Assembly: GCA_964036195.1 (NCBI GenBank)
Contig: OZ038451.1
Coordinates: 27,235,927-27,299,926, forward strand
Source of the DNA: Sphaerolaimus hirsutus
Taxonomy: Eukaryota; Nematoda; Chromadorea; Monhysterida; Sphaerolaimidae
Length of the DNA stretch: 64,000 nt
Direction: 5' to 3'
A model generated the notes under the pieces. That model did not search any database and was not told where the DNA came from. It was given only the letters and a program-made list of their open reading frames with translations. Positions 1 to 10,794 of the stretch are shown here, piece after piece. Each line of letters opens with the position of its first letter. Position 1 is the stretch's first letter. The position numbers were made by a program, and so were the translations under genes.

Positions 1-1
1 A

Positions 2-931
2 CACTTTGCTGGAAAATATGAAGGGACTTGTTACAAATACACACCAGTACAAATTGAGCCAGGTGGACAACTGTACTTTATCAGTCCAGGCAGCTCAGAC
101 CTCCTGCAGCATTCACCAACAGAGGATTGCAGACATGCCACTCCACACTATTTCCAACTAGATGATGGGGAATGGACAACAGCAAATGGACCAGGACATG
201 TACATGTATCAACTTTGCCAATTGAATTAACATGGAAAGGCAAATGGACAGCCTTCACACTCAATGCATCAAGCATATTCCACATCAGCCTGGCCAACAT
301 CAATTTCAATTTGTGGGAAGCAAATTACCACTTTCAAAAGCTTCAGCAGCTAGAGCATATGACAAGGAAATTGACAGATTATACAGCTAGCTGGGCACTG
401 GATCCAGCTGTCATCAAGAATACAATAGCTGGAGTTGGTCAAGGAATTGGAGGATTCTATGAAGGAGTTGGCAAAGAAATTGGTCATATTGTCAAAGGGA
501 CATTGAGTGGCAGTAATTCAATGTGCAATGGAATCTTGAAAGGACCAGTGCAGTTCATGCTGAATTTACTGATCATTGGAGGAACAGTATTTCTCATTGG
601 ATATGGTCTGTACATGTATGGGACATACAGAGTGAGCAAGGGACTTCCATTGCTTCCAATCAAGGCACTTGGAACATGCTTCAGAGCAGTTTTCAAGCTA
701 CTTGGATTTTGTATCAACATGACAACAAGAGTAGCTAGAGCAAGGCCACAACAAAATCAGAGGTCAATGGATCACGGTTTTCAGAGTGAACTCAGCAAAC
801 TGGGACCTACAGTTCAGTACTATGCAACAGAGGGTGAAGTCACATTGGTACAACATGATCAGGATGTATCTGGACAACAACTGGTGAAATATCAACAACA
901 CTGTGTTATCCAGGGGGAAGACATTTTGTAA
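2..931 (+). CDS. Envelope-like glycoprotein, C-terminal part (5' end outside window)
   Basis: The frame is open from base 2 to the TAA at 929-931, so about 309 residues are visible and the N-terminus lies left of the window. The N-terminal part looks extracellular, with scattered Cys (for example GTCYKY and EDCRHA) and N-glycosylation sequons such as NAS. A glycine-rich stretch (VGQGIGGFYEGVGKEIG) is followed by one strong hydrophobic membrane segment (FMLNLLIIGGTVFLIGYGLY), then a basic, probably cytoplasmic tail of about 100 residues. This layout, placed immediately before a probable 3' LTR, fits the transmembrane subunit of a retroelement envelope protein. It is not assigned to a specific Env family and no fusion peptide can be named with confidence. 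It could instead be a captured host membrane protein. No internal stop is seen in the visible part. Confidence 0.5.
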   Translation, partial: HFAGKYEGTCYKYTPVQIEPGGQLYFISPGSSDLLQHSPTEDCRHATPHYFQLDDGEWTTANGPGHVHVSTLPIELTWKGKWTAFTLNASSIFHISLANINFNLWEANYHFQKLQQLEHMTRKLTDYTASWALDPAVIKNTIAGVGQGIGGFYEGVGKEIGHIVKGTLSGSNSMCNGILKGPVQFMLNLLIIGGTVFLIGYGLYMYGTYRVSKGLPLLPIKALGTCFRAVFKLLGFCINMTTRVARARPQQNQRSMDHGFQSELSKLGPTVQYYATEGEVTLVQHDQDVSGQQLVKYQQHCVIQGEDIL

Positions 932-986
932 TCAATGAAACACTGAGTGAATCACTGGTGGCTTCACACTTTTGGCCTCTGGGGAG

Positions 987-1779
987 TGTTGCCATCTTGG
1001 CAATAAAAAGCAAGTGATATATTTGTGATAATATAAATATATTCATTTAATAATTATTCTAAGTATAAGGGCAACTACATGTGGCTGTATTTAAGCAGTA
1101 ATAAGTGAATAAGTACATGGTACCTAATGCATAAACACACCTTGGGTATATGTGCATGTATGTAGGTAGCTATCTATGATGCACGCACAATTTCAATCCA
1201 TTCATAAACATAACAGCTGTTACATGTTTCTTTGGAGCTACTAAGACATTTTTGTGTAAATATGTCAACAGATGTGATTTGAAAGTGATTTGTGTGTGTG
1301 AAAAGCAATTATGAACTAGCTGGATAGTTTCACACATTATATTCATGTGATTACCTGTGTTGCATATAGGTATCTTATGGTAGACAATTTCATGCTTAGT
1401 GTAGGATTGAATGCACAACCACTTAACACCATCTGGTGACCTACATTAGTAGGATTGAAAACATTAATGTTCTATTAATATACTGAGCCAGCCATATATA
1501 AGTAGAGGCTTTTGCTCCAGTCAATTCATATTCATCCACAATATATTCATCCACAATATATTCATCCATTATAACATTGGTGAAATACTTGAACTTCAAC
1601 CAATAAAAGAAAACACCCATCTTTGAACCTGGACACCTGAACTCTCAAACCAAGCCAACCACTCCAGCCTTCATACAACAACAGAGAGCAACCTCAAACA
1701 CAACCTACAACCCACAAGACTACCTGACCTCCATGATATAGGGGAGAAAATACCCACCACTGACCACACAATCACAACA
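987..1779 (+). repeat. Probable 3' LTR of the envelope-bearing retroelement
   Basis: The segment begins TGTTG and ends CAACA, perfect 5-bp inverted termini of the usual TG...CA type. It starts 55 bases after the envelope-like stop codon and just after a short purine-rich stretch (CTCTGGGGAG). Inside are a TATA-like box (CATATATAAG near 1493) and an AATAAA polyadenylation signal near 1602, in promoter-then-polyA order for the plus strand. The 5' LTR is outside the window, so LTR identity and the target-site duplication cannot be checked. The sequence immediately after it (AGGGTTGG) is the start of a hAT-like repeat, so the retroelement sits at or inside the edge of that repeat. Confidence 0.55.
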
Positions 1780-2955
1780 AGGGTTGGCACTTGATTTTTT
1801 TTAGCTGATTTTTTTTTAATCTGATTTTTTTTAGGAAAAATCAAGGGGTGCAAGCTGATTTTAATTTTAAAAAATCATAATGAAAAAGTTCTGGTATACG
1901 TGCACTAGGTATTTAGCAATTTTTTCCGCGCAAGCGCGCAATTTCCAATACACATTACCGTTGGTGGTGTTTTCATGGGTTTTGGAGCATTTTTAGTGTA
2001 AAAGATTGCGTAATAATAAGCAGAGTTTGCGAAAGCGTATTTACGCTTACCCGAAATACCCGGGTATTTGGGTATTTATACTTACGCTTACGCTTACGCT
2101 TTTACAAAATACCCTTACGCTTTGTTACGCTTTCCCAACCAAAATACCCGGGTACAGAAAGCGTAAAAATTATTTGCGCAGGACCGTGTTTATATAGCTT
2201 TTTGAGAAAGCATCAAACAGGGTCGCATATAGTTGGCAGAGTGAAAAGTACTTATTCATCCAGAATTATTATGTCGATAATGGCACAAGTGGGATATGCC
2301 AGACAGTTACGCAAGAAAGAGAAATATTTAAAATTTTGGTGCTTGTAAAATGGATTTCAATGATGATGCCAGTGACATCGAATCGACAGCACAAAGTCAG
2401 AGTTATGTGAAGGATGAATAAACGGGTCGAAATAAGTTCCAACGCAGAACAAAATTGTGTCGCGCAGAAACAGTTTTGTTCTGCGTTGGAAATTCCCGTG
2501 AGCCTGTATAAACATTGACTTGTGTGATGCTACTGCTGAAATTATGCATGAAAATGATTTATTACGTCATCAAAAGTGAAAAGAATGGTGTTTTCTGTTG
2601 CTCAACAGCGAGAGCACTTTCTTGAAAAAATTTACGCTTACGCTTTATTTTACGCTTTCCTAGGTATTTTAAAAATACCTTACGCTTACAGTATCCATAC
2701 TCAAGATTTGGAAAGTGTATTTACGCTTACGCTTACGCTCTCCAAAAATACCGGTATTTTAACAACTCTGATAATAAGCCGTGATATGCTAGTGTAGTAT
2801 ATAATACCCAGCCAATGTGCTCCTACATACATACTTCTACAATGTGTAGCATCACTGACAATGTATTAGCCTTCTCTTACAGCCTTATTTAAGCACTATT
2901 CCATGCTCAACTTCACTTGAAGTCACAAACGTTCGACAAAAGGCAATATATGTAA
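1780..2955 (+). mobile_element. hAT-like non-autonomous element, family N1, old copy
   Basis: It starts with GGGTTGG followed by T/A-rich repeats, then a GCGCAAGCGCGC palindrome near 1930, then sequence alignable by eye with 50440-50745 (for example TTAATAAGCCGTCATATG there against ATAATAAGCCGTGATATG here). The alignable part ends near 2950. The copy is diverged and is split by another element at 2021-2770. Its right terminus is missing or unrecognisable, running into ACCGT-type simple repeats. No coding capacity is seen. Confidence 0.5.
2021..2770 (+). mobile_element. hAT-type MITE with ACGCTT repeats, copy 1
   Basis: Termini CAGAGTT...AACTCTG are flanked by an exact 8-bp duplication ATAATAAG (2013-2020 and 2771-2778), the hallmark of hAT-superfamily insertion. 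The interior is made of repeated TTACGC units, tracts such as AAATACCCGGGTA and a right end rich in AAATACCGGTATTTT. It has no transposase ORF, so it is non-autonomous. It is inserted inside the older N1 element. A second copy lies at 5494-6299. Confidence 0.85.
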
Positions 2956-3060
2956 CCGTACCGTACCGTAAATTTACCGTACCGTACCGTTTACCGCACT
3001 TTTAGGAATTTACTGTACCGTACTGCATTTTCCAAATGTACCATACCGTGTGCCTCACTC
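2955..3060. repeat. ACCGT short tandem repeats
   Basis: Degenerate repeats of the pentamer ACCGT (GTAACCGTACCGTACCGTAA and variants). Low-complexity sequence with no gene signal. Confidence 0.8.
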
Positions 3061-3111
3061 ATTTACCGCAAAAAATGGTTTTCTGCAATTTTTTCTGAGT
3101 TTGGTCATTCT

Positions 3112-3300
3112 AACATAATGTGGAATCACACATATTGTGGACTCTCACATGCCGCATGGTGACCTTAACATAATGTGGAATCACACATGCCCAAAGGTGA
3201 ATTTCACATGCCCAAATGTGACTTACACATGTCCAAAGGTGAATCTCACATGCCCAGCGTGAAATACACATGCCCGCGGCCAAACGTGAATCTTTCATGC
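3112..3300. repeat. Minisatellite with CACATGCCCAAAGGTGAAT units
   Basis: About eight degenerate units of 20-24 bp containing CACATG, CCCAAA and GTGAAT. Spacing is irregular and unit identity is low. The open frames through it arise from the repeat and are not genes. Confidence 0.75.
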
Positions 3301-3845
3301 CAGCCGAGCCCATGCCATGCCACCTCTGCAGCGTTTTGTCACAGCTTTGTATAATAAAACCATAACATAAAAGTTGATTTTATTAGATTAAGATGTAACA
3401 TAAACATTAAGATTAAGAGCATTAAGAGCACATACAGTTGTAAGTATATCAGTAAATACACAACACATTAATAAAAAAGTTGAGAATAAGTTTTAGTACA
3501 ACTGCAATTTTAGCAGTGATTTTATATGCGCTTATTTATGTGCCATTTACCCAGTGCACATTGCATGATGTCTGCAGCTGCAGGGGGCATGGATGAGTAC
3601 CGGGTAGCGCTAGATGAGTAGCAGGTCTAGATGAGTAGCGTCGCCGATTTCCATACCCTGCCCGATCAATGTTTGTCAAAGGCAACGAGGCCAATTAAAT
3701 TACAATAAATCCACGTATCACAGATGTCGAATCTTCGATTTTCATTGCAAAACGTGTGAAATTTTTGTGATCACAGAATATCAGCGTGAACTCTGCTTTA
3801 TACACCGATTTTTAATACTATATCTTCAATTCAACTATAACACAG

Positions 3846-5441
3846 GCGAGTACACACTGAAGTTCAGCCAAGACGAGGTTTCTGTGAGCGAGCTGCTTGA
3901 CTTGGCTAATATGTACCAGCTGATAAATATCAAGGTGACACTAATTTATAATTAAGGCATCCACTTATAAAAGTCGATAAATTGAATGAGGCACGGAAAG
4001 GGCATCTAGAACTGGTCCATGAAGCTTTCTGGCTCCTGTCCAAATGCGTTCTGTGGAAAGGGAATTGATCCCACATTTTATGTCGAGAGCAGAGGTGGAA
4101 AATTGTGCACTTTATAATGAACATTTGAAACTTCGATTACTCAGCGAACATCACTGACAGAGAATTTGAAATGATACTCAAAACATCATTTTCTCTAAAT
4201 CGTTTAGTTATGGTCTTTTATGGAAGTAGACTCGTCAAATACAGTCCCGGCCGGTTATAGATGGAACATAAAAAAATAAATTTTCGCATGTCTGTAAATC
4301 GGCCCAAATGCAAGGGAGGCAGTTGATACCCGAGGTGGGGGTGCACACAAGGGATGCCTACATGCACCCCTGGGGGGACCCAGGGTAGGCACCTGTAGGC
4401 ACCCCCTGCGCGCACCCACACCTCAATTATCAACCAAACCCCTGGCATTTGGGCCAAGTTACAGACAGGTGAAATTTTTTTTCAAAAGTTCCATCTATAT
4501 CGGCCGGGACTGTATATTTTTTACTATTAGGTAGGTATTTTATTCTCAATATGTAGGTGTATCTGTACTCAATATGTAGTTGCGTCTCTGTCTAGTTGAA
4601 TGGTTTGATTTTGTTAAGTATTCACATTGACTGCGCGACGACCATGCGATTGTAATTCCGACTATTATCTCATGCCTTGTGCCAAGTTCACTGCAAAATG
4701 TCTCATTTTGGTAAATTCTACTGAATTTGACCCTCAAAATCACGGATTGCTATTGCTTCTTATCAATAATTTTTTAGCGTCCCTATACCGAGATAACGTA
4801 TTACCTCGAATTATCCCCCCCCCCCTAGAAATTACCCCCCCTCGATGTAACCCCCCCCCCCTCAAAATGGGCTGGGGAAATAATAACCCCCCTCGAAATA
4901 CCCCCCCTTCGGAATGATGTACGTCATGTACGTAATAAATACGTCATGTATGCAATGTACATGATGTATGCTACTGCTAATTTGCATTTCAGCCACACAT
5001 AGACTAGTTTGTGTAGCTATCTACGTTTTTATGTCCAAAAATACCCCGTTTGGACACATTTATTAGGTACCTGTTTTGGGTACGCAAATGCCTACTTTTT
5101 ACTACGACTCTTACGAAAATTTCTGACGAAATAATAACCCCCCTCGAATTAACCCCCCCTGAAATTGTGCTGGCGAAATAATAAACCCCCATGGGGGTAT
5201 TTCGAGGTAATATGGTAATACAATATTGTAATTACTTTTTTAATTTAAAATGATTGCACAATTGGTTGCATATTTGCAGGAATTGATTGTGAACGACATC
5301 GTGGCTTCAATGACAAAAGAAAATGCGCAGAAAGTTGTCCAGCTGGCAGCTTTGTACGACTTCGGGAAGAAGCTTCATGAGAACATGTCCCCGGTGGAAA
5401 TGAGGCATTTTGAACGCGAACTTATGGTCGAATGTTTCTCG
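3846..5441 (+). CDS. BTB/POZ-domain protein gene, two internal exons
   Basis: Exon A is 3846-3934 (acceptor AACACAG, donor GTGACA) and exon B is 5280-5441 (acceptor ATTTGCAG, donor GTACAC). Phases fit: A supplies 2 nt plus 29 codons and ends in phase 0; B is 54 codons. Exon A reads GEYTLKF...SVSELLDLANMYQ, the end of a BTB domain (the Y-T-G, then E-L-L-x-x-A-x-x-Y-x-L pattern). Exon B continues with ELIVNDIVASMTKENAQKVV and LAALYDF, matching the helical BACK-like segment after BTB. BTB proteins commonly act as dimeric adaptors for CUL3 ubiquitin ligase, but the partner here is unknown. The start of the BTB fold and all later exons are not found, so the gene is either a fragment or has distant exons. 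The 1.3-kb intron carries a mariner-type MITE. Confidence 0.6.
4796..5215. mobile_element. Mariner-type MITE, CCGTATT family (copy in BTB intron)
   Basis: Left end CGTATTACCTCGAATTA with C-runs, right end GGGGGTATTTCGAGGTAATA, flanked by TA on both sides. The interior alternates CCCCCC runs with TCGAAATA. The copy is degenerate at both tips. Related copies are at 7511, 8749 and 12705. It has no transposase. Confidence 0.65.
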
Positions 5442-5493
5442 GTACACAGGAACTGAAGGTTCAGGGTATGTAGGGTTTTGACATCCTGATTAG

Positions 5494-6299
5494 CAGAGTT
5501 GCGAAAGCGTATTTACGCTTACCCGAAATACCCGGGTAAATGTGTATTTATACTTACGCTTACGCTTACGCTTTCATAAAATACCCATACGCTTTTTTAC
5601 GCTTTCTTGGCCAAAATACCCGGGTACTGAAAGCGTAAAAAAGCTTTTCACACGGTTCAGTTTTACACTTTTGAAAAAGCATAAAACCACAAAAAAGAGT
5701 GAACGAAACTGCGTACCAAAAAAATTACTGCGTGCGTGCAGTGATGCTGGAAATAGTGCACATTTACAAATTGTGTCGCAGTATGAATGTTATGCTAATA
5801 CTGTGTCGTCGAGCAAAATCGTGGCTTCAGATAAGAAATTTTGGGCTGAAAATGGATTCCGACAACGATGTTGTCGCCGTCGACAGCAGTAACTCCAAGT
5901 TGAAAGATACAAAGATGACTTACCGTGTTTCTTCTAATAGAACGGCAGCCTCCAATAGAACGGCACCTCCCATAGAACGGCAGGAAAATAAAGTTAACAA
6001 AAAAATTGAACGGTGCTCTTCTATTAGAAGAAATACGGTAAGTGTCGCTGCCGATGAATTGCCAAACAACATTAATATGAGGGCAGACTACTCCGTGGAC
6101 ATCCGAAAAATGCCGCTGAGAGCTTGATTTGGAAAGGAGAAAACATCTCTTAAAAAAATTTTACGCTTACGCTTTTATTTACGCTTTCCCAGGTATTTTA
6201 AAAATACCTTACGCTTTCAGTATCCATACTGAAAATTTGGAAAGTGTATTTACGCTTACGCTTACGCTTTCCAAAAATACCGGTATTTTAACAACTCTG
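5494..6299 (+). mobile_element. hAT-type MITE with ACGCTT repeats, copy 2
   Basis: Termini CAGAGTTG...CAACTCTG are flanked by an exact 8-bp duplication CTGATTAG (5486-5493 and 6300-6307). Left and right thirds match copy 1 (2021-2770); the central part (about 5700-6120) differs and has short open frames of no recognisable family. It probably lies in or just downstream of the BTB gene. Confidence 0.85.
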
Positions 6300-6304
6300 C
6301 TGAT

Positions 6305-6632
6305 TAGTGATAGAAAAGCACCGTGGCGCTAGCGCCAAAGAGAAAAGCGCCATGGAGCTTTTGGCGCTTGGTGCTATTTGTCTGTTGCGCCATTAGCGCT
6401 TGGCGCCACACCAATGAAAAGCGCTTTTGGCGCTTGGCGCTATTTTTCCTTGGTGCCAGGAACAAAAAGCCTGGCGCTGGCGCTACGCCAAAGCAAAAAG
6501 CGCCATGGCGCTTCTCTGGCGCTTGGCACCATTTCGCTCTGGCGTCATTGGCGCTTGGCGCTTGGGTTCGGAATAGCGCCAGGCGCTTTCGGCGGTTGGC
6601 GCCGGAGTCCTGGCGCTTTTTCCATATCACTA
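6305..6632. mobile_element. GGCGC-palindrome element, copy 1
   Basis: GC-rich inverted-repeat element in an AT-rich setting. It starts TAGTGATAGAAAAGC and ends GGCGCTTTTTCCATATCACTA, with the interior packed with GGCGCTTGGCGC-like palindromes. It directly abuts the target duplication of the preceding hAT MITE. The long open frames on both strands here are by-products of the repeat. Other copies are at 10551 and 13321. Confidence 0.7.
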
Positions 6633-7290
6633 ATCCTGATACTAAAAACTAAAATGCTGAGCCGAAAAACTTGCTGGACTAAAATCGCCCGTACGCTGGA
6701 AAATCGGGTGGTTTGTGGATTCAGCAAGGGAAACGTTCAAACGTTTTTTTTGGCGGGAAACATGCGGTAATCATCTCGAAACGTTGAACTTTGGAATGCG
6801 GGCAAAATTACTGTTTTCTGTGCTTGGGCGGTTGCTAATAGGTATATTTTTGTTGCTAAATATATAGTGGCCCTTAAAATGCTGAACAGAAAACATCAAT
6901 TTTAATTCGATTCATTGGATTGAGTACGCACGCTGAACGTTCAGGTTCAGTGTACTGAATGCTGTTGTGGTCATGGTGATTTTTGGTCTTGCTGTTACAT
7001 ATGTGCCGTATATCCTTGAAAATATCCCCCCCCTCAAAAAACTCCCCTTTTCTTTGATCGGTGGGAACAACGTCCATGCATGTAAAAATATACGGCACTT
7101 GTGTCCTGACATACAGGTTCATGGGACTAATTAAACCCAAATGATACAATATTTTGATCATGTGTTTTACCAAATATTCTGATGAAAAAATGACTCCGCC
7201 CTCGAATACCCCCTCCTTAAATACCTTCCCGGTAAAGAAAAATTTTGCGAAGAAATAACTGACCAGGACCCTGCTGACTTATTTGAGGAT
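6633..7290. other. Intergenic sequence with no recognised gene
   Basis: AT-rich sequence. A degenerate CCGTATT-family remnant (C-runs, ACCCCCTCC) is seen near 7020-7060 and 7195-7280. No convincing exon was found on either strand. Confidence 0.5.
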
Positions 7291-7294
7291 ATAC

Positions 7295-7295
<1 letters not shown>

Positions 7296-7369
<74 letters not shown>

Positions 7370-7385
7370 ATATGTATATATATAT
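7296..7385. repeat. (TA)n microsatellite
   Basis: About 90 bases of TA dinucleotides with occasional GTATA interruptions at the right end. Poly-isoleucine/tyrosine frames through it are artefacts. Confidence 0.95.
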
Positions 7386-7510
7386 CCTCCAGAGTTTCAC
7401 TTTCACCGTTGTACTTTATCATTCCAGAAATTGCGCACATGCCCATATTTAGTTCTGACAGTTTTATCGGAAAGTTCACCCAATTTGGTGTTTCTGTTCA
7501 AAAGTACATA

Positions 7511-7661
7511 CCGTATTACCTCGAATTATCCCCCCCTTGAATTAACCCCCCCCCCTCGAATTACCCCCCCCCAAATAATAAAGCCCCCCTCGAATTACCC
7601 CCCCCTCAAATTTTGCTGGCGAAATAATAAACCCCCATGGGGGTATTTCGAGGTAATACGG
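7511..7661. mobile_element. Mariner-type MITE, CCGTATT family, short copy
   Basis: TA, then CCGTATTACCTCGAATTATC, C-rich interior, GGGGGTATTTCGAGGTAATA, CGG, then TA. The inverted termini are exact over about 14 bp and the flanking TA is the mariner/Tc1 signature. Only 151 bp long. Confidence 0.8.
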
Positions 7662-8086
7662 TAAATATGCTATTCCGCCATCGTTGATGTTTAGGTTTTT
7701 TGGCAAAAGTGCAATGTTTTTCTCACAAACTGTGGCAGGGAAAAACGTAGGTTTCACAGTATGTCTGTGGACGACGCTATTTGTATTTTTCATTTGAGGT
7801 GAATTATTTTAGCAATGGCTCCACCTTTTTAAAAAAAACCCCGCTGTGTGGTTTTTTTGTTATCATTTAGTTTGATCTCTTCTTTTGCCTTTACTTTTAC
7901 AGTTTTTCATTTATTCTTTTGCGTTTCATTGCAAAGTCGGTGCTTTTCATCCTTAGCGAAATCTACTCTGTTCCAATTTGTGATATTTAGTGGTTTTCAG
8001 ATACTTTTATATATTTTCTCCCACAGAAATAAAAAATAAAATAAAATCTGTCTGAAAAATCTCTGAAAAAATAAAAATAATTAAAT

Positions 8087-8336
8087 TATACTCGGGTTAC
8101 TTAACACCTTGCACGCGTGGTTCCCGCTGGAAGTGTGCCAACGATGGTTAACGCGTGCGAGTTTCATAAAAAGATGACAAAATTTATTGTTGTTATAATG
8201 GTATTCATTAACATATTCACATCGATGAATTTTTGTCATCTTTTTACGGAAATCGCATGATAAAATAATCATTGGCACCTTTCCCACACGAGACATAAAT
8301 CAGTGCGAGGGCAGAGTATCATGTACGTCGAGTATA
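8087..8336. mobile_element. MITE with TATACTCGG termini, copy 1
   Basis: Inverted termini TATACTCGG...CGAGTATA, with sub-terminal inverted arms (GCACGCGTGGTTCCCGCTGG on the left; GTGCGAGGGCAGAGTATCAT on the right). The same family is at 48048-48297 (PWP2 intron 8) and 57313-57561. No coding content. Confidence 0.7.
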
Positions 8337-8748
8337 CCATTTAATTATATTTTCCGAGTTTTTTCAATATAAATCTCCCAGAAGTTTTTAGAACGCTAAT
8401 TGTGATGGTTACTGCGAATTGCGATTGAAGACAACCGTCGAGGGGGTATTTCAGGGATATATTTACAGTATATGGAAAATGAAACTAACACATCAGGGAT
8501 AAAAAGCACATGTCACATTATATATTATCCTGCACGCATAGGATGATGAAGCGGCACACACACTTAAATCACGTATGCGATCACTGTAATCACCCGGAGT
8601 CCATGTCCGCCTGCATTGTGCTGTTTTTATAAATATGTACTGTATCGTTGATAACAGATTCTGTAAGCATTCTTTTAGTTACCAACTTCAACACATAGTT
8701 GCTATCCAGAGTTGTTATAAATACTGAACTTTTTTCAAAGTATATGTA

Positions 8749-9189
8749 CCGTATTTCCTCGAAATACCCCCCCCCCCTCGAAATACCCCCCCCCCCTCGA
8801 AATACCCCCCCTCAAAATGGACACTATGAACTTATAAACCCCCCCCCCCTCGAAATACCCCCCCCCCAAATTTAGTGTATAGAGAACGTAAATGACAAAG
8901 GCTGCGGTTTGTCATCTGGGTAATGCAAAACACACGTTAAAAACGATGACTCTGTTATGTGAGAACAGTGATTATACGTCTACACACTTATACAAGTCTT
9001 TAGAGTCTTATAAATGGCCATTTTCGACGTCTGCGTACGTTTCAGACAACAATTTAGTACTTGGTTTTCAAAAAATTCCTGGCGAAATAATAAACCCCCC
9101 CTCGAAATACCCCCCCCCTCGTTTAACCCCCCCTCAAAATTCTCACTATGAAACAATAAACCCCCCGGGGGTATTTCGAGGAAATACGG
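8749..9189. mobile_element. Mariner-type MITE, CCGTATT family
   Basis: TA-flanked inverted termini CCGTATTTCCTCGAAATACC...GGGTATTTCGAGGAAATACG with C-runs and TCGAAATACCCCCC units. About 250 bp of unique AT-rich sequence lies between the repeat arms. Confidence 0.8.
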
Positions 9190-9493
9190 TATATGTGAAA
9201 TACTTTTGTTGTACTCACATCCAGGGTTGGTTTTATAAAAATTATTTCTATACAAATTGTATAAAAATGTAGTTTATTTTAATTTTATTCTTGGTTCATG
9301 TTATTTTATTTTATTCCCAAAAGTCATTAATAAAATAATATGACACCATTTTACAATTTTTTTTACAAAAAAATCAGAATCTCACATGCAAGGCCAGAAA
9401 ACTGTTATAATTAGACCTAAACATGAAAAACAGATGAAGTGACAAACTTTTCCATTACTTAAAACAAGTTGCATGCTACTTCTAAAGCTACTA

Positions 9494-10387
9494 AGTCTGG
9501 CTGAAAAGTCCCCGGGAAGTGCTCGCCATTCGCGCTTGGGGTAAGCTACGGTCATAAAATTTTGACAGGTTAAGGCATCAGGTGTTTTGAGTTTTCACCT
9601 CAAATTTTACCCCTCTCGCTCCACCCACTGCGGAACTGTGGGGGTTACAATTTCGGTCATTTTGTACTGATGTACACATGGTGCTCTAGCCCAATGCTGC
9701 TTGAAGTTGTGATCATAAAAGTTTGGCTAGTGTAAGCCACCAGTGTTGGCAATGTGCTGATAGTACTCAACACTTTCATCAACATTGTTACATATTAAGG
9801 TAAAATAAATATGCAGATCAGGGTGATTTGCAAGTCCATATTGTCATTACTGTCACTACTCTCACCAACAAATTCATCATTCTGCGTATCCTTCTCAAAA
9901 TAGCCCCCCTCAAAAGAGTCTATGCACCTCTGCCACCTGACTACCACTTCCTCCATGATCTTCTTTACTGCACATTTCAAAACAACATTAAAATCACTGC
10001 AATACAACATGATCTAAGATGATCATCAAAACATCCATCACAGTTCCCACGTTTCTTGTACATCACCCTAATCTGCATATTAATTTTACCTTAATAGCAA
10101 TGATGTTGATGAAAGTGTTGAATACTATCAGCACATTGCTAACACTGGTGGCTTACACTAGCCAAAGTTTCAAGATCACAAATTAAAGCAGCGTTGAGTT
10201 AGAGCACCATGTGTAAATACATCAGTACAAAATGACTGAAATTGTAACCCCCACAGTTCCACAGTGTGTGGAGCTAGAGGGGTAAAATTTTAGGTGAAAA
10301 CTCAAAACACCTGATGCCTTAACCTGTCAGAATTTCATGAGCGTAGCTTACCCCAAGTGTGAATGGCGGGGACTATTCAGCCAGACT
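9494..10387. mobile_element. Mariner-family element relic with long inverted arms
   Basis: TA-flanked termini AGTCTGGCTGAAAAGTCCCC...GGGGACTATTCAGCCAGACT. The termini extend into diverged inverted arms of about 330 bp (9494-9830 and 10060-10387). The central segment encodes on the minus strand the end of a mariner transposase (see next entry). Most of the transposase gene is deleted, so the copy is dead. Confidence 0.75.
9795..10010 (-). pseudogene. Mariner transposase, C-terminal remnant
   Basis: A 71-residue open frame contains KIMEEVVVRWQRCIDSFEGG followed by YFEKD. This fits the conserved end of mariner transposases (R-W-x-x-C-I-x-x-x-G-x-Y-x-E). In the intact family this protein cuts and pastes the element at TA sites through an RNase-H-like D,D34D core. 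The catalytic core and DNA-binding domain are missing here. Confidence 0.6.
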
Positions 10388-10550
10388 TAGTACAATTACT
10401 GATAAGAATAATTTGTATTTTCTATAACTGAAGTGTATTTGTAAAATTTTGTGTATTTGTGCATTTGTAAAATGTTATGCAAAGTGTCAATTGTCATGAA
10501 AAATGTCAAGTGTCATGTCAAATGTAAAGCAAAGTGTCAATTGTCATGAC

Positions 10551-10780
10551 TAGTGATGGAAAAGCGCCATGGCGCTGGCGCCTGGCGCTAGCGCCAAAGC
10601 AAAAAGCGCCATGGCGCTTTTGGCGCTTGGCGCTAAAACGCTCTGGCGCCATCGGCGCTTGGCGCCGGGATCTGAGAAAGCGCCATGGCGCTTTTGGCGC
10701 TTGGCGCCATTTTCTGGTGGCGCTATTGGCGCCTGGCGCTGGCATTTTTAATGGCGCCAAAAAAGCGCCAACCGTGATTA
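10551..10780. mobile_element. GGCGC-palindrome element, copy 2
   Basis: Starts TAGTGATGGAAAAGCGCCAT, is filled with GGCGCTTGGCGC-type palindromes, and ends AAAAGCGCCAACCGTGATTA. Inserted in TGTCATG repeats. Confidence 0.7.
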
Positions 10781-10794
10781 GAAAAATGGTTATA

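Noticed and set aside
3112-3300. Possible repeat-spacer array
   Set aside because: Irregular minisatellite units without distinct spacers.
5542-6127. 116- and 142-residue frames inside the second ACGCTT MITE
   Set aside because: Overlapping frames through repeat arms; no transposase motif found in either.
6304-6770. Overlapping 108-130 residue frames rich in Ala/Trp/Arg on both strands
   Set aside because: They are produced by the GGCGC palindromic repeat (no stops in GC-rich sequence) and recur with each copy of the element; no protein family resemblance.
7167-7479. Frames encoding poly(Ile-Tyr)
   Set aside because: Translation of the (TA)n microsatellite.
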